A DNA stretch of 16,054 nt from an uncultured Pedobacter sp. (GTDB lineage: Bacteria; Bacteroidota; Bacteroidia; Sphingobacteriales; Sphingobacteriaceae), in the NCBI GenBank assembly GCA_946478755.1, contig CAMLDJ010000112.1, forward strand, positions 1-16,054, given 5' to 3'. The position numbers and the translations under genes are program-made. Shown piece by piece: positions 7,922 through 16,054 of this stretch. The notes beneath the pieces were generated by a model. That model made no database searches, had not been told where the DNA came from, and saw nothing but the letters and a program-made list of their open reading frames with translations. The first letter of the stretch is position 1. Each line of letters opens with the position of its first letter.

Positions 7922-9016
7922 ATGGACAAATTTAAACAGCATTCCATTCTGGGAATCACCCTGGTTATGCTGGCTGCAAGTGCCTGTCAGCAAAATGGAA
8001 AAGCGGCGAAAGTAGAAATTACGGACCGTACGAAGAAAACAAAATTCTTATCCCAGCCGCTGTTATCTGAAATTTATACCGCAGATCCCTCAGCACATCT
8101 GTTTGAAGGAAAAATATACATTTACCCCTCTCATGATGTTGAGGCGGCAACACCCGAAAATGATAATGGCGACCATTTCGATATGCGGGACTACCACATC
8201 CTGAGCATGGACAGTGTTAGCGGAAAAGTCACAGATCATGGTATTGCGCTAAGCATAAAAGACATTCCCTGGGCAGGCCGACAGCTTTGGGCTCCGGATG
8301 CGGCCTTCAAAAATGGCACCTATTATCTTTATTTTCCCGTCAAGGATAAACAGGATGTATTCAGAATTGGGGTAGCGACTTCAAAAAAACCAGCAGGACC
8401 ATTTAAGGCAGAACCCAAACCAATCGGAGGAAGTTACAGCATTGATCCGGCAGTGTTCACCGATACAGAGGGCAGCAGTTACATGTATTTTGGTGGGATC
8501 TGGGGAGGCCAGTTACAACGTTGGAAGGACGGGAAATACGATTCTAATGGATCCAAGACTGATTCAGGTAAAGAAAATGAACCCGCACTTTCAGCCAAGG
8601 TCGCTAAAATGAACGGCAATATGTTGAGTTTTGACGGCCCGGTAAAAGATGTTTTAATTCTGGACAAAGATGGAAAACCTTTGTTGACAAAAGATCACGA
8701 CAGACGATTCTTTGAAGGTGCCTGGATGCACAAATACAATGGCAAATATTATTTCAGCTACTCAACCGGAGATACCCATTTTCTTGCCTACGCAATCGGC
8801 GACACTCCCTATGGCCCTTTCACTTACCAGGGCACTTTCATGGAGCCTGTTCAGGGTTGGACTACCCATCACTCCATTATTGAGCAAAATGGCGAATGGT
8901 ATATTTATTATCATGATACCGAGCTGTCAAATAAAACACATTTAAGAAATATTAAAGTGACCCGGTTAAAGCATAACGAAGATGGAAGCATAGCATTGAT
9001 AAAGCCATCACATTAA
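7922..9016 (+). CDS. GH43 lipoprotein, probable beta-xylosidase/arabinofuranosidase (subfamily 1-like)
   Basis: This 364-residue enzyme is a single five-bladed GH43 domain behind a lipoprotein signal (GITLVMLAASAC, lipidated Cys22). The catalytic trio is visible: base Asp55 in YTADPSAHLF, Asp175 in YSIDPAVF, and acid Glu265 in FFEGAWMH. The N-terminal motif YTADPSAH followed by IYIYPSHD and NDNGDHFDMRDYH resembles xylan-PUL enzymes of subfamily 1, which are mainly xylosidases. It differs strongly from the other GH43 in this window and lacks the C-terminal sandwich domain. It ends the GH3-GH67-GH43 operon. The residues after Cys22 (QQNGKAAK) contain no acidic cluster of the kind that acts as a surface-export signal in Bacteroidota, so it may be held on the periplasmic face of the outer membrane; this is inference. 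The exact substrate is uncertain. Confidence 0.9.
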   Translation: MDKFKQHSILGITLVMLAASACQQNGKAAKVEITDRTKKTKFLSQPLLSEIYTADPSAHLFEGKIYIYPSHDVEAATPENDNGDHFDMRDYHILSMDSVSGKVTDHGIALSIKDIPWAGRQLWAPDAAFKNGTYYLYFPVKDKQDVFRIGVATSKKPAGPFKAEPKPIGGSYSIDPAVFTDTEGSSYMYFGGIWGGQLQRWKDGKYDSNGSKTDSGKENEPALSAKVAKMNGNMLSFDGPVKDVLILDKDGKPLLTKDHDRRFFEGAWMHKYNGKYYFSYSTGDTHFLAYAIGDTPYGPFTYQGTFMEPVQGWTTHHSIIEQNGEWYIYYHDTELSNKTHLRNIKVTRLKHNEDGSIALIKPSH

Positions 9017-9035
9017 CACAATTTGCCAGTTTGAG

Positions 9036-9075
9036 GGTAGATCAGAAAGTACACTAAGTAATGTCCTGATCTACC
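9036..9075. terminator. Candidate bidirectional terminator between convergent operons
   Basis: GGTAGATCAG (9036-9045) and CTGATCTACC (9066-9075) form a perfect 10-bp stem around a 20-base loop, just past the stop of the plus-strand enzyme operon and before the end of the minus-strand sus operon at 9201. No long T run follows on either side, so it is not a classic intrinsic terminator. A second, shorter hairpin (GGGC-GAT-GCCC, 9110-9120) lies nearby. The rest of 9017-9200 shows no gene. Confidence 0.5.
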
Positions 9076-9200
9076 ACTATTATTAGCCAGGTCAATAATC
9101 ATCCACAATGGGCGATGCCCTTCTTCCTCGCATCCAATCGACACGAAAAGTTACTATAAATAGCAAACACTATTTTCTATATGTGACAACAAGTGAACGA

Positions 9201-10694
9201 TTATTTTACAACCTGATACTTGATTGTACAATATAATGCAAGATCACCTGCGTTTATCGCTGGATTAGCTGTGACTACACCGGTTGAGGATAAATATGAT
9301 TTTGGTAGCGTCCTGATCAAACCTCTGTTACCGTCACTGCATACAAATCCGTAAACTTCGTCCCAACCCATTTGGCCTGCAACAGTATTCTTTCCTTCAG
9401 CAATACCTGCCAGAAACTTGTCAAATTCATTATCATGAGTTAAAAAGTCAAATTCAGCAGCGGTTATCTTATTGGTTCCCGTACTATTGTCCAACCTTCT
9501 AAAATAGGTTGTTTTAAAAGTTTTATTTTCAGCTTTAAGCTTACTTACCATTTCGTGCACACCTGCCCGCATGTCAATTGCTTTTCGATAAGTCGTACCC
9601 CCCTCGCCGGCAACATAATAAGGATAAACCTGAAGTGTACCTGTCAAATTTGTGAATACTGCCTGATCGGCTTGTTTACCTTTAATTGCGGTTGTCCAAT
9701 ATAAATTTGCAGCATTACTTGTCAGGGTAAATCCTTTTGCTGCATATTCTGCCTTATTTGCATTAACGAAATTTGTGGCCGTTACAGTAGTATTGGTAGC
9801 ATAAGTGATGGCTTTCGTTAAACCTGCAAATTTAATTTCTCCTGTTCCACTGTTACCCAGAAGACTCAATCCACCTTGCCTTGCCCCCACAAAAGCATTG
9901 CAGAGCACAGCAGTATCACTTGGAGAAACCAGATAAAACTGGCCCGCATTTAATACAGGATCCGTTCCCCTGGTTCTTGGAAGATAGCCTACAAAATTAA
10001 ACTTATCTGCATTTATCACTGCTTCCGCAGCTATTGCACCAATATCCCTGTTCTGTTCCAGGGAATAAAACGGTCCCCGCTTATATTGGGCACGCACATT
10101 AAACTCTGCTTTATTTCCTACGATGATGGCAAAAGTTTCCTGTGTACCAATCCCATTCCGATCGGTACGCAGGTAAGAAAGATCCTGAACCAATAGCAAT
10201 TTACCATTAGTACTCCCTTTTTTGATCACCATAAAATTATCACTGACCAGCCCCACATAATTACTTTCATTTTGAAATGTAAATGTTGCGGTCACATTTG
10301 TTAACGGCAGGATTGAATCGTCAATTCGATAAGCATAATAGATCACCACATCTTTTATACCGGGTGCAAAATTCCCGGAATCATCTATAGCATTTTCCGG
10401 CTCAGTTTTTACAATATGTGAAGACAATGAAAAGACATCGGTAGTTGTACTTATTGTGAATTTTGTAAGTGGCAAAGCGGAGCTTATCTTTAATTGATAC
10501 ACGATGTCGCTTCCCTGCTCATAATCCTTTAACGGACCTGTCACAACAGTGGTTCCACCTGAATTAACAGTATCTTTTGCTGCATATTTAAACACCTGGG
10601 GCTGGGATAAAACCGGCAGTTCCGTTCCCTTCTCACAGGAATTGAGAAGCAGGACGAACGGTAGGATTCCAAGACTAAATATTCTCTTTTTCAT
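9201..10694 (-). CDS. Surface lipoprotein of unrecognised family in the SusE/F position
   Basis: I do not recognise a named family for this 497-residue protein. It starts with a lipoprotein signal (MKKRIFSLGILPFVLLLNSC, lipidated Cys20) followed by EKGTE, whose acidic residues at +1 and +4 suit export to the cell surface. The chain is rich in Thr, Asn and aromatic residues and in alternating hydrophobic stretches such as LTKFTISTTT, TATFTFQNES and AEFNVRAQYK, suggesting beta-sandwich domains in the first ~200 residues. The C-terminal third is less repetitive (HDNEFDKFLAG, GWDEVYGFVC). No glycosidase motif or protease motif is visible. It is the last gene of the sus operon, 41 bases after susD, where many PULs encode a surface glycan-binding protein. 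Xylan binding is the best guess, from position alone. Confidence 0.75.
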   Translation of the reverse strand: MKKRIFSLGILPFVLLLNSCEKGTELPVLSQPQVFKYAAKDTVNSGGTTVVTGPLKDYEQGSDIVYQLKISSALPLTKFTISTTTDVFSLSSHIVKTEPENAIDDSGNFAPGIKDVVIYYAYRIDDSILPLTNVTATFTFQNESNYVGLVSDNFMVIKKGSTNGKLLLVQDLSYLRTDRNGIGTQETFAIIVGNKAEFNVRAQYKRGPFYSLEQNRDIGAIAAEAVINADKFNFVGYLPRTRGTDPVLNAGQFYLVSPSDTAVLCNAFVGARQGGLSLLGNSGTGEIKFAGLTKAITYATNTTVTATNFVNANKAEYAAKGFTLTSNAANLYWTTAIKGKQADQAVFTNLTGTLQVYPYYVAGEGGTTYRKAIDMRAGVHEMVSKLKAENKTFKTTYFRRLDNSTGTNKITAAEFDFLTHDNEFDKFLAGIAEGKNTVAGQMGWDEVYGFVCSDGNRGLIRTLPKSYLSSTGVVTANPAINAGDLALYCTIKYQVVK

Positions 10695-10735
10695 ATGTTA
10701 TGATTTTAATGTTGATCTAAATAAAAATGCGATGC

Positions 10736-12430
10736 TCAGTCGGCCTTAATGTTGCCGTTATAGACAGGAAAATACCAGCTGGAACGGTTTCTCAACCTCG
10801 CTTTTATTGCACTTTGCATGTTTACCGGATATTTTTTTGCAATGATCTCTCCAAGAAAATCTATATCATCCGGATATCGTTTTGCCATCCTTATGATGTC
10901 AGTCCAGCGACGTCCCTCAAATGCGATTTCCATTGCACTTTCTTGTAGAATAAGTTTATCAACCTGCTTCATCACATCGTTATCATTTGGACGCTCAATA
11001 TACAGTGGCGCCACTCCAACCCGGTTTCGGGTGCCTTTCATCGTATAAGCCTGGGTAGTAATACCGTTAAATGTCTGTAAGGCCAGGTAAGGCAGGTTCC
11101 TGTGGTTATAGATCTCTGCCAGCAATAAAGCTTTATTGGCATCGCGATAAAGATTAAAGAACATATCGTTATCACTGTATTTGTCATTTATCAGCACATT
11201 TTTTTCCACGCCACGGCTTTTGCCAACGTACTTGAAAATGAGTGTATCTTGTCCGCTCACGAAATAAGATCCTTTTTCCCCTCTGATATAATCTCCATAA
11301 CCTCCTATTACAGGCGTTCCATCCGCATTCAAAATGTCCAGCGATCCAAGAGGATTATAGGTCTCATCAATAAAATATCCCCTGGCAATTGTTGTCTGAT
11401 AAACCTGCAACATCATTGGAGCTGTTTTCCAATTGTTTATGGCATTAGCACTAGGTTTTAGCGCATATACTGCCCCATTTTTATTTCCTGTCCATTTAAT
11501 AAGGCTATTAAACTGGTTCCTGGAACCATCATAATTAATTGCCATAGCCACTGAATTAAAATATATGTTTTTATCATTATTCCTGGTTATCAAATGCATC
11601 CACTTTGTGTATTGGCCTCCAAACATAGAAAAGCGGGTTGCAGGCGCATTATTTTCAAGCCCCTCATCAAAGAATTTAATTGTGTTCCAGGCTTTATCCC
11701 AGTCATTTGCATAGACATAGAGTTCAGCTAAAAGGAACCGCGCGCTGATGTTGTTAAACTGTCCCATAGCATTCATCTTATCATCTGCACCGAGGGCGTC
11801 AATTTTCAGAAATTCCATCTCATCAAGCACGTCGCCGCATTCTTTAGCAAGTCGTATAATGAGCTGATCATTGTTAACCGGCACTTGCTGCCTAACCTGA
11901 TCAGCTGTAACAACGCCCTCTTGAATATATGGCACATCACCCCAGATTTTGATCAGCTGAAGGTAAGTCCAGGCCCTGATATATGTCACCTCTGCAATAT
12001 TATAGCTGTACATGCTTTTATTGTAAACGGGGTCAATTTTAGCCAGATCCGCAAAACTCTTTAAGGCCTGATTACAGGCAATGATCAGCCTGTAAAACTT
12101 GGTATAATCTGTATAAGGATTTGACGCGGTTACCCTATTCTCTGCAATCTCACGAATGTATTTATCTGCGCCCCGGGCAGCAACAACCAAGTCACCTTGT
12201 ACCTCGCCTGCCAGAAAAATCTGATCAGTTAGCGGCTGCATAAGTCCATAAAGCCCTTGTATAGCTGTAATTGCATCTGTTGCAGTTTTAACTGCATTTT
12301 CCGCGCGGACCATATCATTAGGTTCAACAGTCATAAACTTTTTGCAGGACAACGAAAACAACATTGTAATTGCCAGAACCAGGTAAACTATTTTCTCTCT
12401 TTTCATCTTGTAAAATTTCATTTTAACCAT
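10736..12430 (-). CDS. SusD/RagB-family glycan-binding lipoprotein
   Basis: SusD-like proteins form the lid of the SusC barrel and bind the glycan at the cell surface. Family features include the N-terminal helical region (AENAVKTATDAITAIQGLYG), NQALK followed by AEVTYIRAWTYLQLIKIWGD with GDVPYI (TPR-type helices), and the C-terminal signature AFEGRRWTDIIRMAKR around residue 505. The lipidated Cys is in MLFSLSCKKF. Three in-frame ATG codons are possible: 12430 (564 residues), 12421 and 12406. The last gives the most ordinary lipoprotein signal (MKREKIVYLV, Cys21) and may be the true start, though the first is only 5 bases after the susC stop and suits translational coupling. It sits between susC and the SusE/F-position lipoprotein. 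The family is sure; xylan as ligand is inferred from the enzymes. Confidence 0.94.
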   Translation of the reverse strand: MVKMKFYKMKREKIVYLVLAITMLFSLSCKKFMTVEPNDMVRAENAVKTATDAITAIQGLYGLMQPLTDQIFLAGEVQGDLVVAARGADKYIREIAENRVTASNPYTDYTKFYRLIIACNQALKSFADLAKIDPVYNKSMYSYNIAEVTYIRAWTYLQLIKIWGDVPYIQEGVVTADQVRQQVPVNNDQLIIRLAKECGDVLDEMEFLKIDALGADDKMNAMGQFNNISARFLLAELYVYANDWDKAWNTIKFFDEGLENNAPATRFSMFGGQYTKWMHLITRNNDKNIYFNSVAMAINYDGSRNQFNSLIKWTGNKNGAVYALKPSANAINNWKTAPMMLQVYQTTIARGYFIDETYNPLGSLDILNADGTPVIGGYGDYIRGEKGSYFVSGQDTLIFKYVGKSRGVEKNVLINDKYSDNDMFFNLYRDANKALLLAEIYNHRNLPYLALQTFNGITTQAYTMKGTRNRVGVAPLYIERPNDNDVMKQVDKLILQESAMEIAFEGRRWTDIIRMAKRYPDDIDFLGEIIAKKYPVNMQSAIKARLRNRSSWYFPVYNGNIKAD

Positions 12431-12435
12431 TCGAT

Positions 12436-15400
12436 TTATAATCCCAGTTTTATTCCAAGCATAAAAGTTTTTGACTGCGGTACATTTCCAAAGTCATAAC
12501 CTCTTGAAAACACATCATATCCGATTGCTCCCTCCGGGTCCCATCCAGAATAATCTGTGAAGGTGATCAGGTTGTAACCTGTTACATATAGCTGTGCATT
12601 TCTGATAAAATGGAATTGTTTTTTTAGATTATAGGCTAGGGTTAATATGCGCATCTTCAGGTATGATCCGTCTTCAATATAATTTGAGGATGCTCGTCTG
12701 TTACCCAGCGGGTCTCCGTAAGCTGCTAAAGGAATATTTGTTACATCTCCTTCAGCAGTCCATTTATTCAATGCAGTTACCAGCTGATTTTCATACATCC
12801 CCCCATTTTCCAGCTTTGACCCTAAAACATTTAGCACATCGTTTCCGTACGAGAAGGAAAAGACTGTATTTAGGTCGAAGTTTTTGTAGGAGATCCCACC
12901 AGTCAATCCACCGAACCATTTGGGATTCGGATCTCCAATTACCTGCCGGTCAAGGTTACTGATCATTCCATCGCCATTCACATCTTCATAATGTGCATCC
13001 CCGGCTTTAGCAGGCGTCCCCAGGTCAGAACTCAGCCCTGAGGAATTGGCTTCAGCTGTTGTTGAAAAAACACCGAGATACTTATATCCATAAATCAGTC
13101 CTGCCGGACTGCCTACCTTTGCAATGGATTCATACCCATTTATTCCATCTATTATAAATCCATTCGGCAGGCTTTTAACCTTATTTTTATACCTGGCAAT
13201 ATTAACACCAAAATTCCACTGATAATCACCAGAGTTCCCAAATGTACTAAGAGCTAATTCAAATCCTTTGTTCTTAATTGATCCGGCATTTCCCCAATAA
13301 AAGCTATGCCCATAAGCGCCATCGATAAAATTCCTTACCAAAAGATCATTTGTAGCCGCATTATAGTAATCAAAACTAACAGCTAAAGTCCTTCTTAATA
13401 TAGAAAGATCTGCTCCAAAGTTGTAAGATTTGGTTGTTTCCCATCTGATCTGATTGTTACCCATCGTTGCGGGAGCTAAACCCGGACTAATCAGATATGA
13501 TGCATCGCCATACAGTGAGTACCTTGCGTCGATCGGTATATCCTGATTGGCGGTTAAACCGATGGATGATCGTACAGTCAGTTCATCCACAAAAGTAAGG
13601 TCTCGGATCCAGGGTTCTGATTTAAGCCTCCAGCTGACATTTACATAGGGTAACACTGCAAAAGGAACTGAACCAACTGTTATACCACCAGCCTTCTCCC
13701 CAAATTTCGAGGAACCATCTAAACGCAATCCTGCTTTAAAAAATAACTTTTCACGAAATCCATATTCGCTATTTGCAAATGCCGATAGGGTATGATATCT
13801 CTCTTTAGAACCATCACCTAATACCCTTGTCCCGTCATTCAAAGCCTGGAAAGGGTCGTCAGGCGCATGTCTGGACAATCCGTAGATACTGGTAGCACTG
13901 GAAATCTCTACGCTATACCCCCCATAAGCATGCAGGCGATGCTCGGTACCCAACTGCTTATTGTAGGTAAGCGTATGCTCAAAGCCCAGTAGCTGATAAT
14001 TGAGCATTTGCTGCTCTGAGGTACGGTCAAACCTGGGATCAGAATTCATTGGGATGATGGCTTTGGCGGGTGTGAATCTGTCTTCTTCAAGTCCCCTCTG
14101 GTCAAGCGAAATTACGGCCTTGGTACTTAATGATTTATTGATATTAAGCTGTCCATAGACACTACCCATAACCCAAAAATTCTTTTGTTCATTGGTAACC
14201 GTCTTTACTACGGCCATAGGATTACTTAAATTATCAAATGTGGGTACGGTGAAAAATTCGCTGTTAACGCCCCTGCTCTTCTGAATGTAAGCTGAGGTTA
14301 CAGGAGGTTTAATAAGGCTTAAATAGAGTGGATTAACGCGTTCTTCAAATCCCTGGTCCATCAAATTCTTTTGAGTCCTGCTAAACGAGATCCGGGTACC
14401 GGCTACAAAGTTTTTTAATATTTTGAAATCAAGATTAAATCTGGAAGTAAAGCGGTTTGCGCTTACTTCTGTAATATTTCCCTCTGCATCATTATATCCA
14501 ACCTGGAAAGAATACTTCGAAGTTGCATCGCCGCCCCGGAGGTTGATATAAAAATCATTTGTGAATGCATTTTGAGTGATTTCCCTCTGCCAGTTTGTGT
14601 TGTTCCCATATAACAGGTAATCCTGGCTGTTTTGATCAGTATTGAAAATGGGAAATTTAGTTTGGATTTCCTGTTCTGACATGCCCTGGCTATATAATCT
14701 TCCTGACAGATCAGGAAGGTATTCAGATGAGCTCATCATGGGCAGTTCTTTAAACCGGGTAGTTAAGCCACTTTGCATAGCTACATCTAAAAATGTTTTT
14801 CCGTTTGTACCCTCTTTAGTCGAAATGATAAAAACGCCATTTGCGGCTCTTGTTCCATAAATACCAGATGCAGATGCATCTTTCAGAATTGTGACAGACT
14901 CAATATCCTTTACATTAATGTCGCTTAAAACATTGTAAACATTGCCTCTCGCTACAGAATTTTTGAAGGTTAGGTTGTAAATCGGGACTCCGTCTAAAAC
15001 AACCAGGGGCTCGCTATTGGTATAAAGAGAACGGACTCCCCGTAGGTTGAACTTTACGCCCTCACCTGGTGTTCCTGAATAGGCATTAGATTCCAAACCA
15101 GCAACCTTGCCCTGAAGCAATTCGGTTAGATCCCTGGCCCGGTCATTACTATTAAAAATTACTTTATTTGCACCTTGCACATCCTTTTCATTCACTGTAT
15201 TGTACGGCAACCGAACTATTGATTCGCCTATGGATAAATGCTCTGGCACAATCATTACGGTTATTTTTGCCTGACCATTTAATGGGGCCTCTTTTGTTTG
15301 ATAACCCGCATAGGAAACCAGCAGGGTTGAATAAAAGGATGGAACTTCAAGGGAGAATGTACCATCATCATTTGTATTAATATTCCTGAGTATGGATCCT

Positions 15401-15540
15401 TTAATAGAAACGTTAGCATCTTTTAAAGGCATTAACGTCAGATAGTCAACTATCAATCCTTCAATTTTGGCTGGGCTCTGGGCATAAGGTTTTTCCCAGA
15501 TGAAGATCAATACGATAAAAATGTATAAATATTTTAACAT
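12436..15540 (-). CDS. SusC/RagA-family TonB-dependent outer-membrane transporter
   Basis: This 1034-residue transporter imports oligosaccharides through the outer membrane with energy from TonB. Domains in order: signal peptide (cleavage near PYA20-Q); a carboxypeptidase-regulatory-like beta domain at about 24-100 (IEGLIVDYLTLMPLKDANVS, DDGTFSLEV); a plug domain at about 120-245 with FNLRGVRSLYTNSEPLVVLD and the SusC signature ILKDASASGIYGTRAANGVF; then a 22-strand barrel to the C-terminus, including GDPNPKWFGGLTGG and the aromatic-rich end YSGWDPEGAIGYDVFSRGYD. The usual EVVVVGYG-type TonB-box region between the first two domains is replaced by SIGESIVRLPYNTVNEKD, which I cannot match to a TonB box. 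It precedes susD by only 5 bases and follows the partial gene at the right edge by 66 bases, so the genes are probably co-transcribed. Confidence 0.96.
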   Translation of the reverse strand: MLKYLYIFIVLIFIWEKPYAQSPAKIEGLIVDYLTLMPLKDANVSIKGSILRNINTNDDGTFSLEVPSFYSTLLVSYAGYQTKEAPLNGQAKITVMIVPEHLSIGESIVRLPYNTVNEKDVQGANKVIFNSNDRARDLTELLQGKVAGLESNAYSGTPGEGVKFNLRGVRSLYTNSEPLVVLDGVPIYNLTFKNSVARGNVYNVLSDINVKDIESVTILKDASASGIYGTRAANGVFIISTKEGTNGKTFLDVAMQSGLTTRFKELPMMSSSEYLPDLSGRLYSQGMSEQEIQTKFPIFNTDQNSQDYLLYGNNTNWQREITQNAFTNDFYINLRGGDATSKYSFQVGYNDAEGNITEVSANRFTSRFNLDFKILKNFVAGTRISFSRTQKNLMDQGFEERVNPLYLSLIKPPVTSAYIQKSRGVNSEFFTVPTFDNLSNPMAVVKTVTNEQKNFWVMGSVYGQLNINKSLSTKAVISLDQRGLEEDRFTPAKAIIPMNSDPRFDRTSEQQMLNYQLLGFEHTLTYNKQLGTEHRLHAYGGYSVEISSATSIYGLSRHAPDDPFQALNDGTRVLGDGSKERYHTLSAFANSEYGFREKLFFKAGLRLDGSSKFGEKAGGITVGSVPFAVLPYVNVSWRLKSEPWIRDLTFVDELTVRSSIGLTANQDIPIDARYSLYGDASYLISPGLAPATMGNNQIRWETTKSYNFGADLSILRRTLAVSFDYYNAATNDLLVRNFIDGAYGHSFYWGNAGSIKNKGFELALSTFGNSGDYQWNFGVNIARYKNKVKSLPNGFIIDGINGYESIAKVGSPAGLIYGYKYLGVFSTTAEANSSGLSSDLGTPAKAGDAHYEDVNGDGMISNLDRQVIGDPNPKWFGGLTGGISYKNFDLNTVFSFSYGNDVLNVLGSKLENGGMYENQLVTALNKWTAEGDVTNIPLAAYGDPLGNRRASSNYIEDGSYLKMRILTLAYNLKKQFHFIRNAQLYVTGYNLITFTDYSGWDPEGAIGYDVFSRGYDFGNVPQSKTFMLGIKLGL

Positions 15541-15606
15541 GTGAATTTTCTTAAATAATCAATTTTGTTTACAGGCTAATTGCTAAATGGGATCATCTTA
15601 CCCTGC

Positions 15607-16054
15607 TCATATCGGTATAAACTTTATCAGGCACATTTCAAGTTTATTCGCTGTGGAATTTAAAGGTCCGTATGCGGTACATTTTAGCGTTATAGTGGCA
15701 GGTCCATCCGCAGACAGGGTAATATTCCCAAGATCAGCATCTAAAGCCGGGATCGCATTTTCCCCCTCAGGCCGTGTAAATAAAACAGATACATCTAAAT
15801 TTTGCTTAAGTGGTACGTTTCCGAAACTGGCACTTAAAATAGCTCCTGTAGTGATAGGAACATATTGTAGCGTTACTTTATAATTCCCTGCAGTCAGAAA
15901 TGGCAATGTAAAGTCAATTTCCCCCCCCAGGTTATTAAAATTAAATTCAATCGCCCTGTTATGCAATGCTACCGCAGCTTTGGTCACAATAGCAGATGAT
16001 GCCCCCATGGAGAACTTAATATTAGGATTGATAATAAATTGAGTTCGCTTTGCG
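15607..16054 (-). CDS. C-terminal part of an unidentified protein upstream of susC, cut by window edge
   Basis: The reading frame stays open beyond the ATG at 16008 to the right edge (upstream codons read AKRTQFIINPNIKFS), so this is the C-terminal 149 residues of a longer protein, not a 133-residue gene. It ends at TGA 15607-15609, 66 bases before susC. The segment reads as a beta-sandwich: EIDFTLPFLTAGNYKVTLQY, then ILSASFGNVPLKQNLDVSVL and a final strand MCLIKFIPI. This layout faintly resembles the C-terminal domain of fasciclin-type lipoproteins and CBM-like modules that often head sus operons in Sphingobacteriales, but I cannot confirm either. A role in surface glycan binding or adhesion is inferred from position only. 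Confidence 0.7.
   Translation of the reverse strand, partial: AKRTQFIINPNIKFSMGASSAIVTKAAVALHNRAIEFNFNNLGGEIDFTLPFLTAGNYKVTLQYVPITTGAILSASFGNVPLKQNLDVSVLFTRPEGENAIPALDADLGNITLSADGPATITLKCTAYGPLNSTANKLEMCLIKFIPI

Noticed and set aside
15587..15883. 98-residue plus-strand open frame near the right edge
   Set aside because: It is antisense to the partial upstream protein and has no motif or credible context.
15607..16008. A complete 133-residue gene starting at ATG 16008
   Set aside because: The frame continues upstream without a stop to the window edge and the visible part has no signal peptide, so it is the end of a longer protein.
1..16054. CRISPR arrays, tRNA/rRNA genes, insertion sequences or phage genes
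   Set aside because: I saw no regularly spaced repeats, tRNA-like cloverleaf, transposase motif or terminal inverted repeats; the window is fully explained by the PUL genes and their short gaps.

Overview
The window is part of a polysaccharide utilization locus (PUL) from a Bacteroidota bacterium. A Sphingobacteriaceae member (Pedobacter- or Mucilaginibacter-like) is my best guess. The reasons are the SusC/SusD pair, a hybrid two-component sensor with Reg_prop propeller repeats, abundant exported enzymes and lipoproteins, AT-leaning DNA, few Shine-Dalgarno sequences and a Bacteroidota-type -7 hexamer. The enzyme set (GH67 alpha-glucuronidase, GH3 xylosidase/glucosidase and two different GH43 enzymes) points to glucuronoxylan or arabino-glucuronoxylan as the substrate.

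Left part (1-2808, minus strand): an exported GH43 beta-xylosidase/arabinofuranosidase with a C-terminal beta-sandwich domain. After a 215-base gap comes the 5' end of a hybrid two-component system regulator that runs off the left edge. A non-coding divergent region (2809-3168) with several short palindromes separates this from the next block.

Middle (3169-9016, plus strand): a compact three-gene enzyme operon, GH3 (with an inserted PA14 domain), GH67 alpha-glucuronidase and a GH43 lipoprotein, with gaps of 31 and 54 bases. It ends at a 10-bp inverted repeat (9036-9075), a candidate bidirectional terminator where two convergent operons meet.

Right part (9201-16054, minus strand): the transport operon, read right to left. 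It holds the C-terminal end of an unidentified exported protein (cut by the window edge), SusC-like TonB-dependent transporter, SusD-like glycan-binding lipoprotein, and a 497-residue lipoprotein of no recognised family in the SusE/F position.

Inferred working model: SusC/D and the accessory lipoproteins capture and import xylan fragments. GH67 removes terminal (methyl)glucuronic acid from xylo-oligosaccharides, and GH3 plus the GH43 enzymes reduce the rest to xylose and arabinose. The two-component sensor probably detects an oligosaccharide in the periplasm and switches on the locus. No endo-xylanase, xylose isomerase/kinase or uronate catabolic gene lies in the window, so the locus very likely continues beyond one or both edges. 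The locus type is well known. The less familiar parts are the unassigned lipoprotein, the protein at the right edge and the SusC N-terminus without an obvious TonB box.
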